Assembly: GCA_039584685.1 (NCBI GenBank) | Contig: JBDGXI010000007.1 | Span: forward strand, 9,121 to 73,120 | Reading direction: 5' to 3' | From: Benthicola sp039584685 | GTDB taxonomy: Bacteria > Gemmatimonadota > Gemmatimonadetes > Palauibacterales > Palauibacteraceae | DNA: 64,000 nt | In this document: one piece after another, positions 1-9,324 of the stretch | Position numbering within the stretch: position 1 is the stretch's first letter | Layout of the letters: each line of letters starts with the position of its first letter | Notes under the pieces: generated by a model | The model's database searches: none | What the model was told of the DNA's origin: nothing | What the model saw: only the letters and a program-made list of their open reading frames with translations | Made by a program: the position numbers and the translations under genes

Positions 1-1
1 T

Positions 2-283
2 GATGTCACTCGCGTCTTCGTACTCCAGGGCGTCGTGATAGGACTCGTGGGGACCACGGTCGGCACGGGACTCGGGCTCACCCTGTCCTGGCTGCTGGAC
101 CGATATCAGTTCATCACGTTGCCCGGCGACGTCTACTTCATCGATCACCTTCCTGTCGACACGAACTTGATCGATGTCGGGTTGATCGTGCTTGCATCTC
201 TGTCGATCGCGTTCATTGCCACGATCTATCCGGCACGGCGGGCTGCGGACTACACGCCGGTGGAGGCGATCCGTCATGAGTGA
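2..283 (+). CDS. LolC/LolE-type lipoprotein-releasing permease, 3' end only
   Basis: Only the last 93 residues lie in the window; the gene starts upstream of base 1. The visible part reads as the C-terminal segment of an FtsX/MacB-type permease: a helix after a Gln-Gly turn, a periplasmic loop, a second helix, and the typical ending YPARRAA...P.EAIRHE. Proteins of this family pair with an ATPase to extract lipoproteins from the inner membrane for delivery to LolA. The next gene is that ATPase and overlaps it by 8 bases (ATGAGTGA), so the two are surely co-translated. LolC versus LolE cannot be decided from this fragment. Confidence 0.85.
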   Translation, partial: DVTRVFVLQGVVIGLVGTTVGTGLGLTLSWLLDRYQFITLPGDVYFIDHLPVDTNLIDVGLIVLASLSIAFIATIYPARRAADYTPVEAIRHE

Positions 284-1010
284 AGCCGCGATCGGCACCA
301 GCGCTGCTCCCCTCGCCGTGCAGGCGTTCGAGGTCAGACGGGACTTCGATGGGGCTGACGGCAGTGTGATCCGGGTCCTCAGGGGGCTGGACCTGACGCT
401 CGAGCGCGGAGAGACCATCGCCGTCGTCGGCCCCAGCGGCTCCGGGAAGTCGACCTTGCTGCACATCCTCGGAGGTCTCGATCTGCCCACGGCGGGTCGT
501 ATCGCGCTGGGGGGAAGGGACCTGGCCAACCTCGACGACCTGCAGCTCGCGAGGGTAAGGAATCGCTACGTGGGTTTCGTGTTCCAGTTTCACCATCTTC
601 TGCGGGATTTCACGGCGCTCGAGAACGTGATGATGCCGCAGTTGATAGCCGGGACGTCCAGATCGGCCGCTCGAAGGCGAGCCATGGAACTCCTCGACCA
701 GGTTGGGCTCGCCGGCCGGTCGGGGCACGTCCCGTCGAAGCTCTCCGGAGGGGAGCAACAGCGTGTCGCGACAGCACGTGCGCTGGCCAACGAGCCGCCG
801 GTCCTGCTTGCCGATGAGCCATCTGGCAATCTCGACCTCGAGACCAGCGAGTTGCTTCACGACGTTTTGTTCAACCTCGTGCGCGATCACGGTACCGCCA
901 TGGTGGTCGTGACCCACAACACGAGCCTCGCCGGGCGCACGGATCGGATCTTGCGGCTCTCGTCGGGCGTTCTTGAACTGGACGAGGTCGATACGGACCT
1001 CCGAGACTGA
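276..1010 (+). CDS. lolD: LolD, lipoprotein-releasing ABC transporter ATPase
   Basis: ATPase of 244 residues that would power LolCE-type release of lipoproteins from the inner membrane. Visible motifs are Walker A GPSGSGKST (residues 52-60), the Q-loop near FVFQ (101-104), the signature LSGGEQQR (156-163), Walker B VLLADEP (176-182) and a switch His in VVVTHN. The start ATG at 276 was chosen over an upstream in-frame GTG-type extension because it overlaps the permease stop and gives the normal family length. The same fold is shared by MacB and FtsE ATPases, but the permease partner and signature favour LolD. Its 3' neighbour is the unrelated mcsA, 10 bases downstream. Confidence 0.9.
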   Translation: MSEAAIGTSAAPLAVQAFEVRRDFDGADGSVIRVLRGLDLTLERGETIAVVGPSGSGKSTLLHILGGLDLPTAGRIALGGRDLANLDDLQLARVRNRYVGFVFQFHHLLRDFTALENVMMPQLIAGTSRSAARRRAMELLDQVGLAGRSGHVPSKLSGGEQQRVATARALANEPPVLLADEPSGNLDLETSELLHDVLFNLVRDHGTAMVVVTHNTSLAGRTDRILRLSSGVLELDEVDTDLRD

Positions 1011-1020
1011 GGACGGAGAG

Positions 1021-1542
1021 TTGAAATTGCTCTGCGATGACTGCGGCGAGAACAACGCACAGGTGCACCTGACGTCCATCGAGGCCGACGACATGCGCAC
1101 CCTGAACCTGTGCGTCAGCTGCGCGGCGGCCCGCGGCCTTTCCTCCGAGGAAGCCGAGGAGACGGGTGCCGGCGGCAAACCTCCGCTCGTGGATTTCCTG
1201 GCCCAGATCGGATCCGGCGGACCGCAGGCACCGGTTCCCGCCGCCGCAGAGCCGTGCCCGTTCTGCGGTATCTCGGCGTCCGACTTCCGCAACGCCGGGA
1301 GGGTCGGCTGTTCGCAGTGCTACGTTCACTATGAAACGCAGTTGCGCAGCCTCCTGCGCCGAATTCACGGGTCCTCACAGCACGCCGGCAAGCTGTATCT
1401 GAGCGAGGCCTCGGACATCAGCGACCGTCTCGGCCAGATCTCGTCGATGCGACGCCGGTTGAAGCGGGCGATCGAGACCGAGGACTTCGAGACGGCCGCC
1501 GATCTTCGAGACCGAATCCACGAACTGGAGTTGCAGGAATGA
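1021..1542 (+). CDS. mcsA: McsA, zinc-binding activator of the protein arginine kinase
   Basis: Small adaptor of 173 residues that in Firmicutes binds and activates the arginine kinase McsB. Four CxxC pairs are visible (CDDC near residue 5, CVSC near 31, CPFC near 79, CSQC near 97), forming two putative zinc sites, followed by a C-terminal UVR motif (about residues 138-170, ETEDFETAADLRDRI). The start is taken as TTG 1021, because homologues begin right before the first CxxC and a GAGG sits 8 bases upstream; a TTG at 973 inside lolD would add 16 unlikely residues. It overlaps mcsB by 4 bases (ATGA). Confidence 0.88.
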   Translation: MKLLCDDCGENNAQVHLTSIEADDMRTLNLCVSCAAARGLSSEEAEETGAGGKPPLVDFLAQIGSGGPQAPVPAAAEPCPFCGISASDFRNAGRVGCSQCYVHYETQLRSLLRRIHGSSQHAGKLYLSEASDISDRLGQISSMRRRLKRAIETEDFETAADLRDRIHELELQE

Positions 1543-2678
1543 TCAGTTCGACCGAGCCGGTGGCCGAGCGGGGTCTCGATTGGATTCGGTGTGGAGATGA
1601 GGCCGAGATCGTGCTCTCCTCTCGCGTCCGTGTGGCCCGCAATCTACAGGGCATTCCGTTTCCGGGGCGTGCTGGAGCGGAGGAGCGAGCCGAAGTCGTG
1701 GAGAGAGTGCGGGCTGCGGCCGATCGGACGGATCTTCTGGATGGTGCGTGTATCTGGGAGGTCGATTCCCTCGATTCGGTGGATCGGGAGATCCTCGTCG
1801 AGCGGCACCTGATAAGCCGGGACCTGTTGATCGACCGTCGCGGTCCATCGAGCGCCGCGCTGGTGTTGGCAGATGGAAGCTCCTGCGGGGTCATGGTCAA
1901 CGAGGAGGACCACCTCCGCTTGCAGGCCCTGGTAGGTGGCCTGGAACTCGACTCGGCCTGGCGCCAGGTGGACCGCCTGGATGAGGAAATCGGCGGTGTG
2001 CTCCCGATGGCCTATCATCACGAGTTCGGCTTCCTCACGGCCTGCCCGACCAACGTCGGGACCGGCCTGCGGGCCTCGGTGCTCATCCACATTCCGGGTC
2101 TCGTCCTCACCAAGGAGATCACCAAAGTCCTCGAGGGCATCTCGCAGGTAGGCCTGACGTACCGCGGGCTGTATGGCGAAGGCTCCGAGGTTGTCGGCAA
2201 TTTCTTCCAGATCTCCAACCAGACCACGCTCGGCAAGACCGAGGAAGATCTCATCGATCACCTGGATAGGGTGACCCGGAAGGTCATCGAGTACGAGCGC
2301 AGCGCGAGGGCCATGCTCCTCACCGAGGCTCCCGCGGTGCTCGAGGACAAGGTGTGGCGTGCGTATGGCATCCTTCGCACCGCCCGCAGCATTGGCCTGG
2401 AAGAAATGATGAACCTCCTGTCAGGCGTCCGGCTGGGGGTGTCTCTGAAACTATTGAAATCACCACGGGTAGAGACGCTCAACGAAATCCTGGTGCGTGG
2501 CCAGGTCGCACATCTCGAGCGCGCCGCGGGCGGACGGTTGGGCGAGCACGAGGCGGATGTCTGTCGCGCGACGTTCGTACGGGATAAGCTTGCCACAGAC
2601 GAGCGGGATGCTGAGCAGGCACCCGCAGATGGATCCAGCGATACGACGGCGGCCGATGGGTCGTCCTCGGGGGGTTGA
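1539..2678 (+). CDS. mcsB: McsB, protein arginine kinase
   Basis: ATP:guanido phosphotransferase of 379 residues that phosphorylates protein arginines; in Bacillus this marks proteins for ClpCP. Seen: the nucleotide-binding SSRVRVARN (about 27-35) and the active-site loop CPTNVGTGLRASV (Cys near residue 168, where the family's catalytic Cys lies). The N-terminal creatine-kinase-type domain needed by metabolic kinases is absent, as expected for McsB. The last about 30 residues are a low-complexity Asp/Ser/Ala tail beyond the normal family end. Sits between mcsA and clpC, with its TGA overlapping the clpC ATG by one base (TGATG). Confidence 0.92.
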   Translation: MISSTEPVAERGLDWIRCGDEAEIVLSSRVRVARNLQGIPFPGRAGAEERAEVVERVRAAADRTDLLDGACIWEVDSLDSVDREILVERHLISRDLLIDRRGPSSAALVLADGSSCGVMVNEEDHLRLQALVGGLELDSAWRQVDRLDEEIGGVLPMAYHHEFGFLTACPTNVGTGLRASVLIHIPGLVLTKEITKVLEGISQVGLTYRGLYGEGSEVVGNFFQISNQTTLGKTEEDLIDHLDRVTRKVIEYERSARAMLLTEAPAVLEDKVWRAYGILRTARSIGLEEMMNLLSGVRLGVSLKLLKSPRVETLNEILVRGQVAHLERAAGGRLGEHEADVCRATFVRDKLATDERDAEQAPADGSSDTTAADGSSSGG

Positions 2679-5149
2679 TGAACTACAACTTCACCGACCG
2701 TGTGAGAAAGGTGCTGGCCATGGCGCGCGAGGAAGCCGTGCGCCTGCAGCACGACTATGTAGGGACGGAGCACATTCTGCTCGGCCTGATCCGCGAGGGC
2801 GATGGGGTGGCTGCAGAGGTGTTGCGCAGTCTCGCGGCTGACCTGGACGAGCTGCTCAGGCTCGTCGAGGAGAACGTCCGTCCCGGAAAGGCCTCCGCGT
2901 CGATCGGGGAGCTCCCGTACACGACTCGGGCCAAGAAGGTGCTCGAGTACGCCATGGCCGAGGCTCGGGAACTGAATCACAGCTACGTCGGAACCGAGCA
3001 CCTTCTGCTCGGCCTCCTTCGAGAAGAAAAGGGACTCGCTGCGAAGGTCCTCGGGGAGCTTGGAATCGGACTCGAGGAAGCGCGGGCCGAGATGCTCAAG
3101 CTTCTCGGAAGCGAGGGGGGTGAAGTGGAGCCGGGCAGCGTTCCGGCGCCTGCGACTCCGCGTGGGGAGTCGAAGTCCAAGACACCTGCGCTGGATCACT
3201 TCTGCCGGGATCTCACGGAACTGGCTCACGACGGGTCGCTGGATCCGACGATCGGCCGGCAGGAGGAGATCGAGCGGGTCATGGAAGTCCTGTCCCGCCG
3301 CAAGAAGAACAACCCGGTCCTCATCGGAGAGCCGGGGGTGGGCAAGACTGCGATCGTCGAGGGCCTGGCCCAGAAGATCGATCGTGGTGACGTACCCGAC
3401 AGCCTCAAGGAGCATCGCGTTCTCGCTCTCGACATGGCGGCGGTCATCGCGGGCACTAAGTATCGCGGCCAATTCGAGGAGCGGCTCAAGGCCATCGTGA
3501 ATGAGATCTCCCAGAACGAAGGGATCATCCTGTTCATCGACGAGCTGCACACGTTGGTCGGAGCTGGCGCCGCAGAGGGGGCCATCGACGCCTCGAACAT
3601 GCTCAAGCCGGCCCTGGCACGGGGCGAGCTGCAGTGCGTGGGGGCGTCTACTCTGAACGAATACCGGAAACACATCGAGAAGGACGGCGCTCTGGAGCGA
3701 CGGTTTCAGACGGTCATCGTGGAAGCGCCCACGGTCGAAGAGACCCTGGAGATCCTCAAGGGTCTGCGGAAGCACTACGAGGACCACCACAACGTCTCTG
3801 TGCCCGACACGTCCCTCGAGGCGGCGGCAAAGCTCTCCGACCGTTACATCACCGACCGGTTTCTCCCCGACAAGGCGATCGACGTGATCGACGAGGCAGG
3901 GGCGCGCTCTAGGCTGGGGGCTCAGGTCCCGCCACCCGAAGTTCAGAAGCTGCAGGCCGAGATGGATGAGCTCTCGGGACGCAAGGATGAGGCGATCCGG
4001 GACCAGGACTTCGAACGAGCCGCAATGCTGCGCGATCGAGAGAAGGAGCTCCAGTCGGAAATCCGGCGCACCAAGGACGAGTGGCAGAAGCAGCAGCGGG
4101 AGGTGCGCCCGGTCGTATCTGAGGAAGAGATCGCTTTCATCGTATCTCGCTGGACGGGGATCCCGGTTAGCCGGCTCCGCGAGGAGGAGACGCAGCGGCT
4201 CCTGAGGATGGAAGAGGAGCTGCACGACAGCGTCGTTGGCCAGCACGAGGCGATCCAAGCGATCAGCAGGGCCATCCGGCGGACGCGTGCCGGTCTGAAG
4301 GATCCTGACCGCCCGATCGGCTCGTTCGTGTTCTGCGGCCCCACTGGCGTGGGCAAGACGGAGCTTGCGCGTCAGCTCGCACGCTTCCTGTTCGCCGATG
4401 ATCAGGCCCTGATCCGGGTGGACATGTCCGAGTACATGGAGAAATTCTCGGTGAGTCGCCTGATCGGAGCTCCGCCGGGATACGTGGGCTACGAGGATAG
4501 CGGTGCGCTCACGAAGGCCGTGCGCAGGCGGCCCTACTCCGTGGTGCTGCTCGACGAGATCGAGAAGGCACACCCCGATGTGTTCAACATCCTGTTGCAG
4601 GTCTTCGATGAAGGACGCCTTACGGACAACTACGGCCGAGTGATCGACTTCAAGAATACGGTTCTCATCATGACGTCGAACGTCGGGGCCAGGGAGATCG
4701 CCGCGACGTCGAACCTCGGGTTCGAGACGGGTGAATCGGAGGTTCAGTACGACCGTATGGCGGAAAAGGTCAGGGATGAAGTGGACAGGACCTTCACCCC
4801 GGAGTTTCTCAACCGGCTGGACGAAGTGATCGTCTTCCACCCGCTCACGAAGGACCAGATCGGTCAGATCGTTCACATCATGTTGAGGGACGTCCAACGG
4901 CGCCTCGAGGACGAGGAGCTGACCTTGAACCTGTCGGACGCGGCCATAGGCTTTCTCGTAGACCGCGGATATGACGCCAAGTTCGGTGCGCGGCCTTTGA
5001 AGAGGACGATTCAGAGGCACATCGAGGACGCGCTTTCAGAGAAAATCTTGATGGCCGAGTTCGCGCCGGGAGACGAGATCGTCGTGGAGGTGGCGAAGGA
5101 CTCCGAATCCCTGGTCTTCCGGGCGGCATCGCATACATCAGCCACGTGA
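2678..5149 (+). CDS. clpC: ClpC, AAA+ unfoldase of the Clp protease
   Basis: Class I Clp ATPase of 823 residues. Domain order: two Clp_N repeats (1-150, including the twin YVGTEH motifs), first AAA+ with Walker A GEPGVGKT (near 217), a UVR-bearing middle domain (about 420-460, DQDFERAAMLRDREKEL) that separates ClpC from ClpB and ClpA, second AAA+ with Walker A GPTGVGKTE (near 554), and the D2-small domain. An LGF tripeptide near residue 680 lies where the ClpP-docking loop is expected. ATG 2678 overlaps the mcsB stop; a TTG one codon earlier would add only one Met. In Bacillus, McsA and McsB act with ClpC; gene order here suggests the same. clpP is not in the window. Confidence 0.95.
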   Translation: MNYNFTDRVRKVLAMAREEAVRLQHDYVGTEHILLGLIREGDGVAAEVLRSLAADLDELLRLVEENVRPGKASASIGELPYTTRAKKVLEYAMAEARELNHSYVGTEHLLLGLLREEKGLAAKVLGELGIGLEEARAEMLKLLGSEGGEVEPGSVPAPATPRGESKSKTPALDHFCRDLTELAHDGSLDPTIGRQEEIERVMEVLSRRKKNNPVLIGEPGVGKTAIVEGLAQKIDRGDVPDSLKEHRVLALDMAAVIAGTKYRGQFEERLKAIVNEISQNEGIILFIDELHTLVGAGAAEGAIDASNMLKPALARGELQCVGASTLNEYRKHIEKDGALERRFQTVIVEAPTVEETLEILKGLRKHYEDHHNVSVPDTSLEAAAKLSDRYITDRFLPDKAIDVIDEAGARSRLGAQVPPPEVQKLQAEMDELSGRKDEAIRDQDFERAAMLRDREKELQSEIRRTKDEWQKQQREVRPVVSEEEIAFIVSRWTGIPVSRLREEETQRLLRMEEELHDSVVGQHEAIQAISRAIRRTRAGLKDPDRPIGSFVFCGPTGVGKTELARQLARFLFADDQALIRVDMSEYMEKFSVSRLIGAPPGYVGYEDSGALTKAVRRRPYSVVLLDEIEKAHPDVFNILLQVFDEGRLTDNYGRVIDFKNTVLIMTSNVGAREIAATSNLGFETGESEVQYDRMAEKVRDEVDRTFTPEFLNRLDEVIVFHPLTKDQIGQIVHIMLRDVQRRLEDEELTLNLSDAAIGFLVDRGYDAKFGARPLKRTIQRHIEDALSEKILMAEFAPGDEIVVEVAKDSESLVFRAASHTSAT

Positions 5150-7566
5150 AACATAGCCGAATCGCAGTCGGGCTAGTGGCCCTCGCCGCAATTTCGACGG
5201 CGAGGGTCGCTCCGTTGTTGGGGCAGGAAGAGCCCCTTAACGTCACCGTCGACAGCATCGTGGTGTCGGGAAACTCCCGCTATTCGGCGGAGGGGATTCA
5301 GCGCCTCGCGCAGATCCGCGTGGGGGAGGTCGTGAACGGCCCCGGCATCCAGGAGTCCATCCAACGCCTGTTTTCCACCGGCGAGTTCTCGGATGTGCAG
5401 GTCCAGGTCACCCCGTACACTCCGGCAATCTTCTATATCAACGTGGTCGAGCGGCCGATCGTCGGCACGTATCGGTTCGAAGGGCTCGAACACGCCAGTG
5501 ACGGTACGGTGGTAGACACGGTGGGACTCGTTGGCGGAGGGGCGCTCGATCCCGCCAAGGTGGTTCGGGCCCGGGCGATGATCCTCAAGATGTTGGGCCA
5601 GGAGGGGTTTCCACAGGCCACGGTGGACACAGCCCTCGCTCCCGATCCGAGTGGGCTGGACCAGTACGAGCTGACGTTCCGGGTTGACGAGGGCCCTCGC
5701 CTTGCCCTGGCCAGGGTCGAGATCGTCGGGAACGAGGCGCTTACGGACTCCGAGATTCGCGGCTCGATGACCACGAGCGAGGAGGGCTTTCTCTGGTTCA
5801 AGCCGGGAGAACTGCACCGCGAGGAGTATCGGACGGACCTCACAGAGCGAATCCCCGCGCTCTACGGCGAGCACGGCTACATAGATCTCGAGGTCCTCGG
5901 CGACACGATCGTGGTGGACGACGCCACGGGTAAGGGACGGGTCGAGATCCGGGTTCGCGAGGGATCTCAGTACCTGGTGCGGTCGTTCGAGATCGAAGGC
6001 AACCGGCGGTTCCCGGCTTCGCAATTGGGAGAGTACTACCCGCCCGTGCGGGATGGAGAGCTGTCCCCGGAGCGGCTGGAGGCGGGAGACCTTCCGCCTT
6101 TCGATGAGACGGCGTTCGGGCAGGCCACGATGGACATCGCCGATTTGTACCGAGACGCAGGCTACCTGCAGGTTCAGGTCCGGCCCGAGGTGATCAGGAA
6201 CCTGCCCGAGACTCCCGGCGCCAACCCGACCGTCGATGTGGTCCTGCAAATCGTAGAGATGAATCCGGCTTACATCCGCACCGTCTCGATTGTCGGCAAC
6301 GACTACACGCACGACCGGGTCATACGCAAGATCCTCCTCACTCTCCCGGGCGACATCTACTCCCAGCAGCGCTTGATCCAGAGCGTTCGCAACATCCAGT
6401 CGCTCGGCTTCTTCGAGACGCTGCCACCCGACGAGGCCATCCAGATCAACCCGCGGGATGATGGGGACATCGATATCGTCTATCGTGTCCAGGAGAAGCA
6501 GACGGGCAACGTCAACTTCGGAATGTCCGCCGCCGCTGCCACGGGCCTCGCCGGGTTCATAGGCTATGACCAGCCCAACCTGTTCGGCCAGGCCAAGATC
6601 GGGCATTTTCGCTGGTTGTTTGGTGCGCGCACTCAGGACATCGAGCTCAGCTACACGGATCCGGAGATATTCGGGACCACCAACAGTGCCACGATAGGTG
6701 TACAGAGCTCGCGCGATCGCTTTCAGACATTCGATCTCGGCACCCGGCGCAAGACCGGTGGATTCCTGGAGTTCGGCATTCCCGTGGCTCGACGGCAGGT
6801 CCGCTCCGTACGGCTGTACGTGGGCTATTCACTGTTTGCTGAGGATGTGAGCGATCTCGACGCGTTCGGGCTCGGACCGGAGTCCTCGGGGTTGATCACC
6901 AACGGGACGCGCAGCACCGTATCCTTGCGACTGGTGCGGGATACCCGCGAGGGCGGACTCTTCCCGACGGGAGGGAACCGGAATCAGGTCTCTTACCGGA
7001 AGACGGGAGGTTGGCTGGGCGGAGACGGTGACTACAACAAGTGGGATCTCGACAGCGACTGGTTTTCACGAATCGCTTCGATTGGCGGAGGACCGGGAAA
7101 GGTCCCGATCGAGCTCGTTGCGGGCCTGAACTTCAAGGCAGGGCTGGTATTCGGACAGAACCCGTTCTATGTGGAGCGCTATTTCGTCGGTGGCACTCAG
7201 GTAGGACAGCGCGTCCGCGGGTACGAGGAGGCGACGATTACGCCTCAGGGGCACGTGCCGAGGAACGCCCCGGTGAACAGTCTGGCCCGCGTCGGCGAGG
7301 CGTACTTCACGACCTCGGCCACGCTCGGACTCAAGCTGACGGACAATATCTTCGCCAGCGCGTTCGTGGACGCGGGAAACCTGTGGTCCACGTCCTCGGA
7401 GTTCAATCCGACGGATCTCCTGGTCGGCGCCGGAGTAGGGTTGAGCCTGGTGACACCGTTTGGCCCCGTCGGGCTTGACTACGCCTACGGGTTCGATCGG
7501 CGAGACGTGGTGGGACGGCCGAACCCGGGCTGGCAGCTCCATTTCAGGTTCGGGCAGTTGTTCTGA
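5146..7566 (+). CDS. bamA: BamA, outer-membrane protein assembly factor
   Basis: Omp85 protein of 806 residues, essential for inserting beta-barrel proteins. Seen: a signal peptide (about 1-25, ending near LLGQ), five POTRA-like repeats (about 28-430, each with the GN..... pattern such as VSGNSRY, IVGNEAL, IEGNRRF, IVGNDYT), then a beta-barrel (about 445-806) containing the lid-loop motif VRGYEE and ending in Phe (FGQLF), the usual Bam signal. The GTG start at 5146 overlaps the clpC TGA (GTGA). Coupling of bamA to clpC translation is unusual. It is followed by skp and lpxD, the common bamA-skp-lpxD order. Confidence 0.95.
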   Translation: MKHSRIAVGLVALAAISTARVAPLLGQEEPLNVTVDSIVVSGNSRYSAEGIQRLAQIRVGEVVNGPGIQESIQRLFSTGEFSDVQVQVTPYTPAIFYINVVERPIVGTYRFEGLEHASDGTVVDTVGLVGGGALDPAKVVRARAMILKMLGQEGFPQATVDTALAPDPSGLDQYELTFRVDEGPRLALARVEIVGNEALTDSEIRGSMTTSEEGFLWFKPGELHREEYRTDLTERIPALYGEHGYIDLEVLGDTIVVDDATGKGRVEIRVREGSQYLVRSFEIEGNRRFPASQLGEYYPPVRDGELSPERLEAGDLPPFDETAFGQATMDIADLYRDAGYLQVQVRPEVIRNLPETPGANPTVDVVLQIVEMNPAYIRTVSIVGNDYTHDRVIRKILLTLPGDIYSQQRLIQSVRNIQSLGFFETLPPDEAIQINPRDDGDIDIVYRVQEKQTGNVNFGMSAAAATGLAGFIGYDQPNLFGQAKIGHFRWLFGARTQDIELSYTDPEIFGTTNSATIGVQSSRDRFQTFDLGTRRKTGGFLEFGIPVARRQVRSVRLYVGYSLFAEDVSDLDAFGLGPESSGLITNGTRSTVSLRLVRDTREGGLFPTGGNRNQVSYRKTGGWLGGDGDYNKWDLDSDWFSRIASIGGGPGKVPIELVAGLNFKAGLVFGQNPFYVERYFVGGTQVGQRVRGYEEATITPQGHVPRNAPVNSLARVGEAYFTTSATLGLKLTDNIFASAFVDAGNLWSTSSEFNPTDLLVGAGVGLSLVTPFGPVGLDYAYGFDRRDVVGRPNPGWQLHFRFGQLF

Positions 7567-7619
7567 CGCACAACATGATCGACGAAGACAATCAAGCTAA
7601 TCGGAAGGAGACGGACGAT

Positions 7620-8192
7620 ATGGCTCAGACACGTTGGTTTGCCCTCGGGGCGATTGCGCTGGCGCTGGTAGCCCATGATGCTGTGGCTCAGGGAACGCCA
7701 GCTGCGGGGACGCCCGTCGTCTACGTGCGCGGGCAGATGATCCTGCAGGCTGCGCCCGGCGCCGCGGAAGCGGCGCGCACCTTCGAGCGCGAGTTGGCGG
7801 ACATGCGCACGCAACTCCAGGAGCAAGCCGCGGTGGTCGACTCGATGCTGCAGGATTATCAGCGTCAGGAAGTACTCCTGAGCCCGCAGGCGAAAGACCA
7901 GAAGCAGCAGGAGATCGTCAACCTCCGGAACCAGCTGCAGCAGCGGCAGGGAGAGATGGACACGCAGGCGCAGCAGCGGCAACAGGAGCTCCTGGGGCCC
8001 ATCCTCGAGGAAGTGAGCAGCGTCATCGAGTCCGTGCGCTCAGAGAACCGTTACTCGATCGTACTCGACGCTTCCAAGGAAGGTCTGGTGGCCGCGGACA
8101 CCACACTGGACATTACGGATACGATTCTCTCGAGACTCGGTGTGACGGCGCCTCCTCCCGAGCCGGCAGGCGGAGCAGACCCGCAACAGTAG
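7620..8192 (+). CDS. skp: Skp/OmpH family periplasmic chaperone
   Basis: Predicted 190-residue periplasmic chaperone holding unfolded outer-membrane proteins for BamA. Seen: N-terminal signal peptide (about 1-23, ending AVA before QG), a hydrophobic YVRGQMIL strand, and a Gln/Glu/Arg-rich coiled coil (about 50-125) of the Skp tentacle type, then a short strand-rich end (YSIVLDAS). ATG 7620 was preferred because GGAAGGAG stands 9 bases before it and the signal peptide starts right there; an earlier in-frame ATG at 7575 would put a charged stretch before the signal. The last 20 residues are Pro/Gly-rich. Confidence 0.85.
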   Translation: MAQTRWFALGAIALALVAHDAVAQGTPAAGTPVVYVRGQMILQAAPGAAEAARTFERELADMRTQLQEQAAVVDSMLQDYQRQEVLLSPQAKDQKQQEIVNLRNQLQQRQGEMDTQAQQRQQELLGPILEEVSSVIESVRSENRYSIVLDASKEGLVAADTTLDITDTILSRLGVTAPPPEPAGGADPQQ

Positions 8193-8295
8193 GCTGTTGA
8201 CGGGAGGAGCTGGGAGAGCAGGCCAACCCGGCGACTCCTTCCACGGGCCTTTGGCGGCCGTCCCCCCGGTGGGGCGGCCGGCCTGGGAATGGCAA

Positions 8296-9324
8296 ATGAC
8301 CGCATATACAGTGCAGCAGCTCGCGGACCTGGTCGCCGGAACCGTAGAAGGCGACCCGTCCCGGCGCGTCGAGGGCGTCGCCTCGGTAGACCGGGCGGGC
8401 CCGACGGACTTGACGTTCGTGATGAACAAGCGCTATGCACGCCGTCTGAGGGAGGGGGCCGCGGGGGCCTGTCTGGTGACCCCCGACCTCGACCTGGATG
8501 CGAACGGGACGGTGTGCATCAGAGTCGAGAACCCGGAGCTGGCGTTCACTCGGCTTCTCGATGTGTTCCATCCGGAGCGTCGACCCGATCCCGGAATCCA
8601 CCCCACGGCGATCATCGGGCGCGGTACGCGCATCGGGAGTGGTGCGTCCGTGGGTCCGTACGTCACTATCGGCGATAATTCTGTGATCGGGGGCGGAAGT
8701 CGGATAGGTCCGCACACCCACATCGATGACGACGTGGTGATCGGACAGGATTGTCGCGTCGGGCCTGGTTGCACCATCCTGCACGATACCAGAGTCGGAG
8801 ATCGGGTGCGCTTGTACACGGGCGTGCGACTGGGAGTAGACGGGTTCGGCTATACGCCGGGTGCCAGCGGGCTCACCCGCATTCCGCAGGTCGGCCGCTG
8901 CCTGATCGATGATGATGTCGAGATCGGCGCCAACAGCACCGTGGACCGGGGGGCCCTCGGCGACACGGTCATCGGGCGGGGAACCAAGATCGACAACCTG
9001 GTGCACGTGGCGCACAATGTGACCATAGGCGAAGACTGCGTAGTGGTCGCGCAGGTAGGCATCGCGGGCAGCGTGGAAGTCGGGACCGGCTCGCAGCTCG
9101 GGGGGCAGGCAGGTATCGCGGGCCACCTCACGATTGGCCGGGGCGCGAGGATCGGCGCGCAGGCGGGTGTAATTGGAGACGTGCCTGCGGGTGGCGTCTA
9201 TTCAGGCTATCCGGCCCGTCCTCACCGGGAAGCGCTTCGGGCGAGTGCGGGCTCGCTTCGCCTGCACGAGGTTCTCCGCCGCCTCACGGAGCTCGAGCGG
9301 CGCCTCGAAGGGGAGGGCGAATGA
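8296..9324 (+). CDS. lpxD: LpxD, UDP-3-O-acylglucosamine N-acyltransferase
   Basis: Third step of lipid A synthesis: transfers a 3-hydroxyacyl chain from ACP to the 2-amino group. The 342-residue protein has the LpxD N-terminal uridine-binding domain (1-95, VEGVASVDRAGPTDLTFV), a left-handed parallel beta-helix of hexapeptide repeats (about 100-300), and the catalytic His of VHVAHNV near residue 236. ATG 8296 matches the family start; the frame is open back to 8197, but that stretch is Gly/Pro-rich and not conserved-looking. The 103-base gap before it holds an imperfect GC hairpin (about 8255-8281). The start codon of lpxC overlaps its stop (ATGA). Confidence 0.93.
   Translation: MTAYTVQQLADLVAGTVEGDPSRRVEGVASVDRAGPTDLTFVMNKRYARRLREGAAGACLVTPDLDLDANGTVCIRVENPELAFTRLLDVFHPERRPDPGIHPTAIIGRGTRIGSGASVGPYVTIGDNSVIGGGSRIGPHTHIDDDVVIGQDCRVGPGCTILHDTRVGDRVRLYTGVRLGVDGFGYTPGASGLTRIPQVGRCLIDDDVEIGANSTVDRGALGDTVIGRGTKIDNLVHVAHNVTIGEDCVVVAQVGIAGSVEVGTGSQLGGQAGIAGHLTIGRGARIGAQAGVIGDVPAGGVYSGYPARPHREALRASAGSLRLHEVLRRLTELERRLEGEGE

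Noticed and set aside
2258..5020. Minus-strand open frame of 920 codons opposite clpC
   Set aside because: It mirrors the codon pattern of clpC on the other strand, has no recognisable motif, and high GC makes such antisense frames common.
8255..8281. GC-rich imperfect hairpin between skp and lpxD as a terminator
   Set aside because: Pairing is imperfect, no T run, and it lies within an operon whose order is widely co-transcribed.
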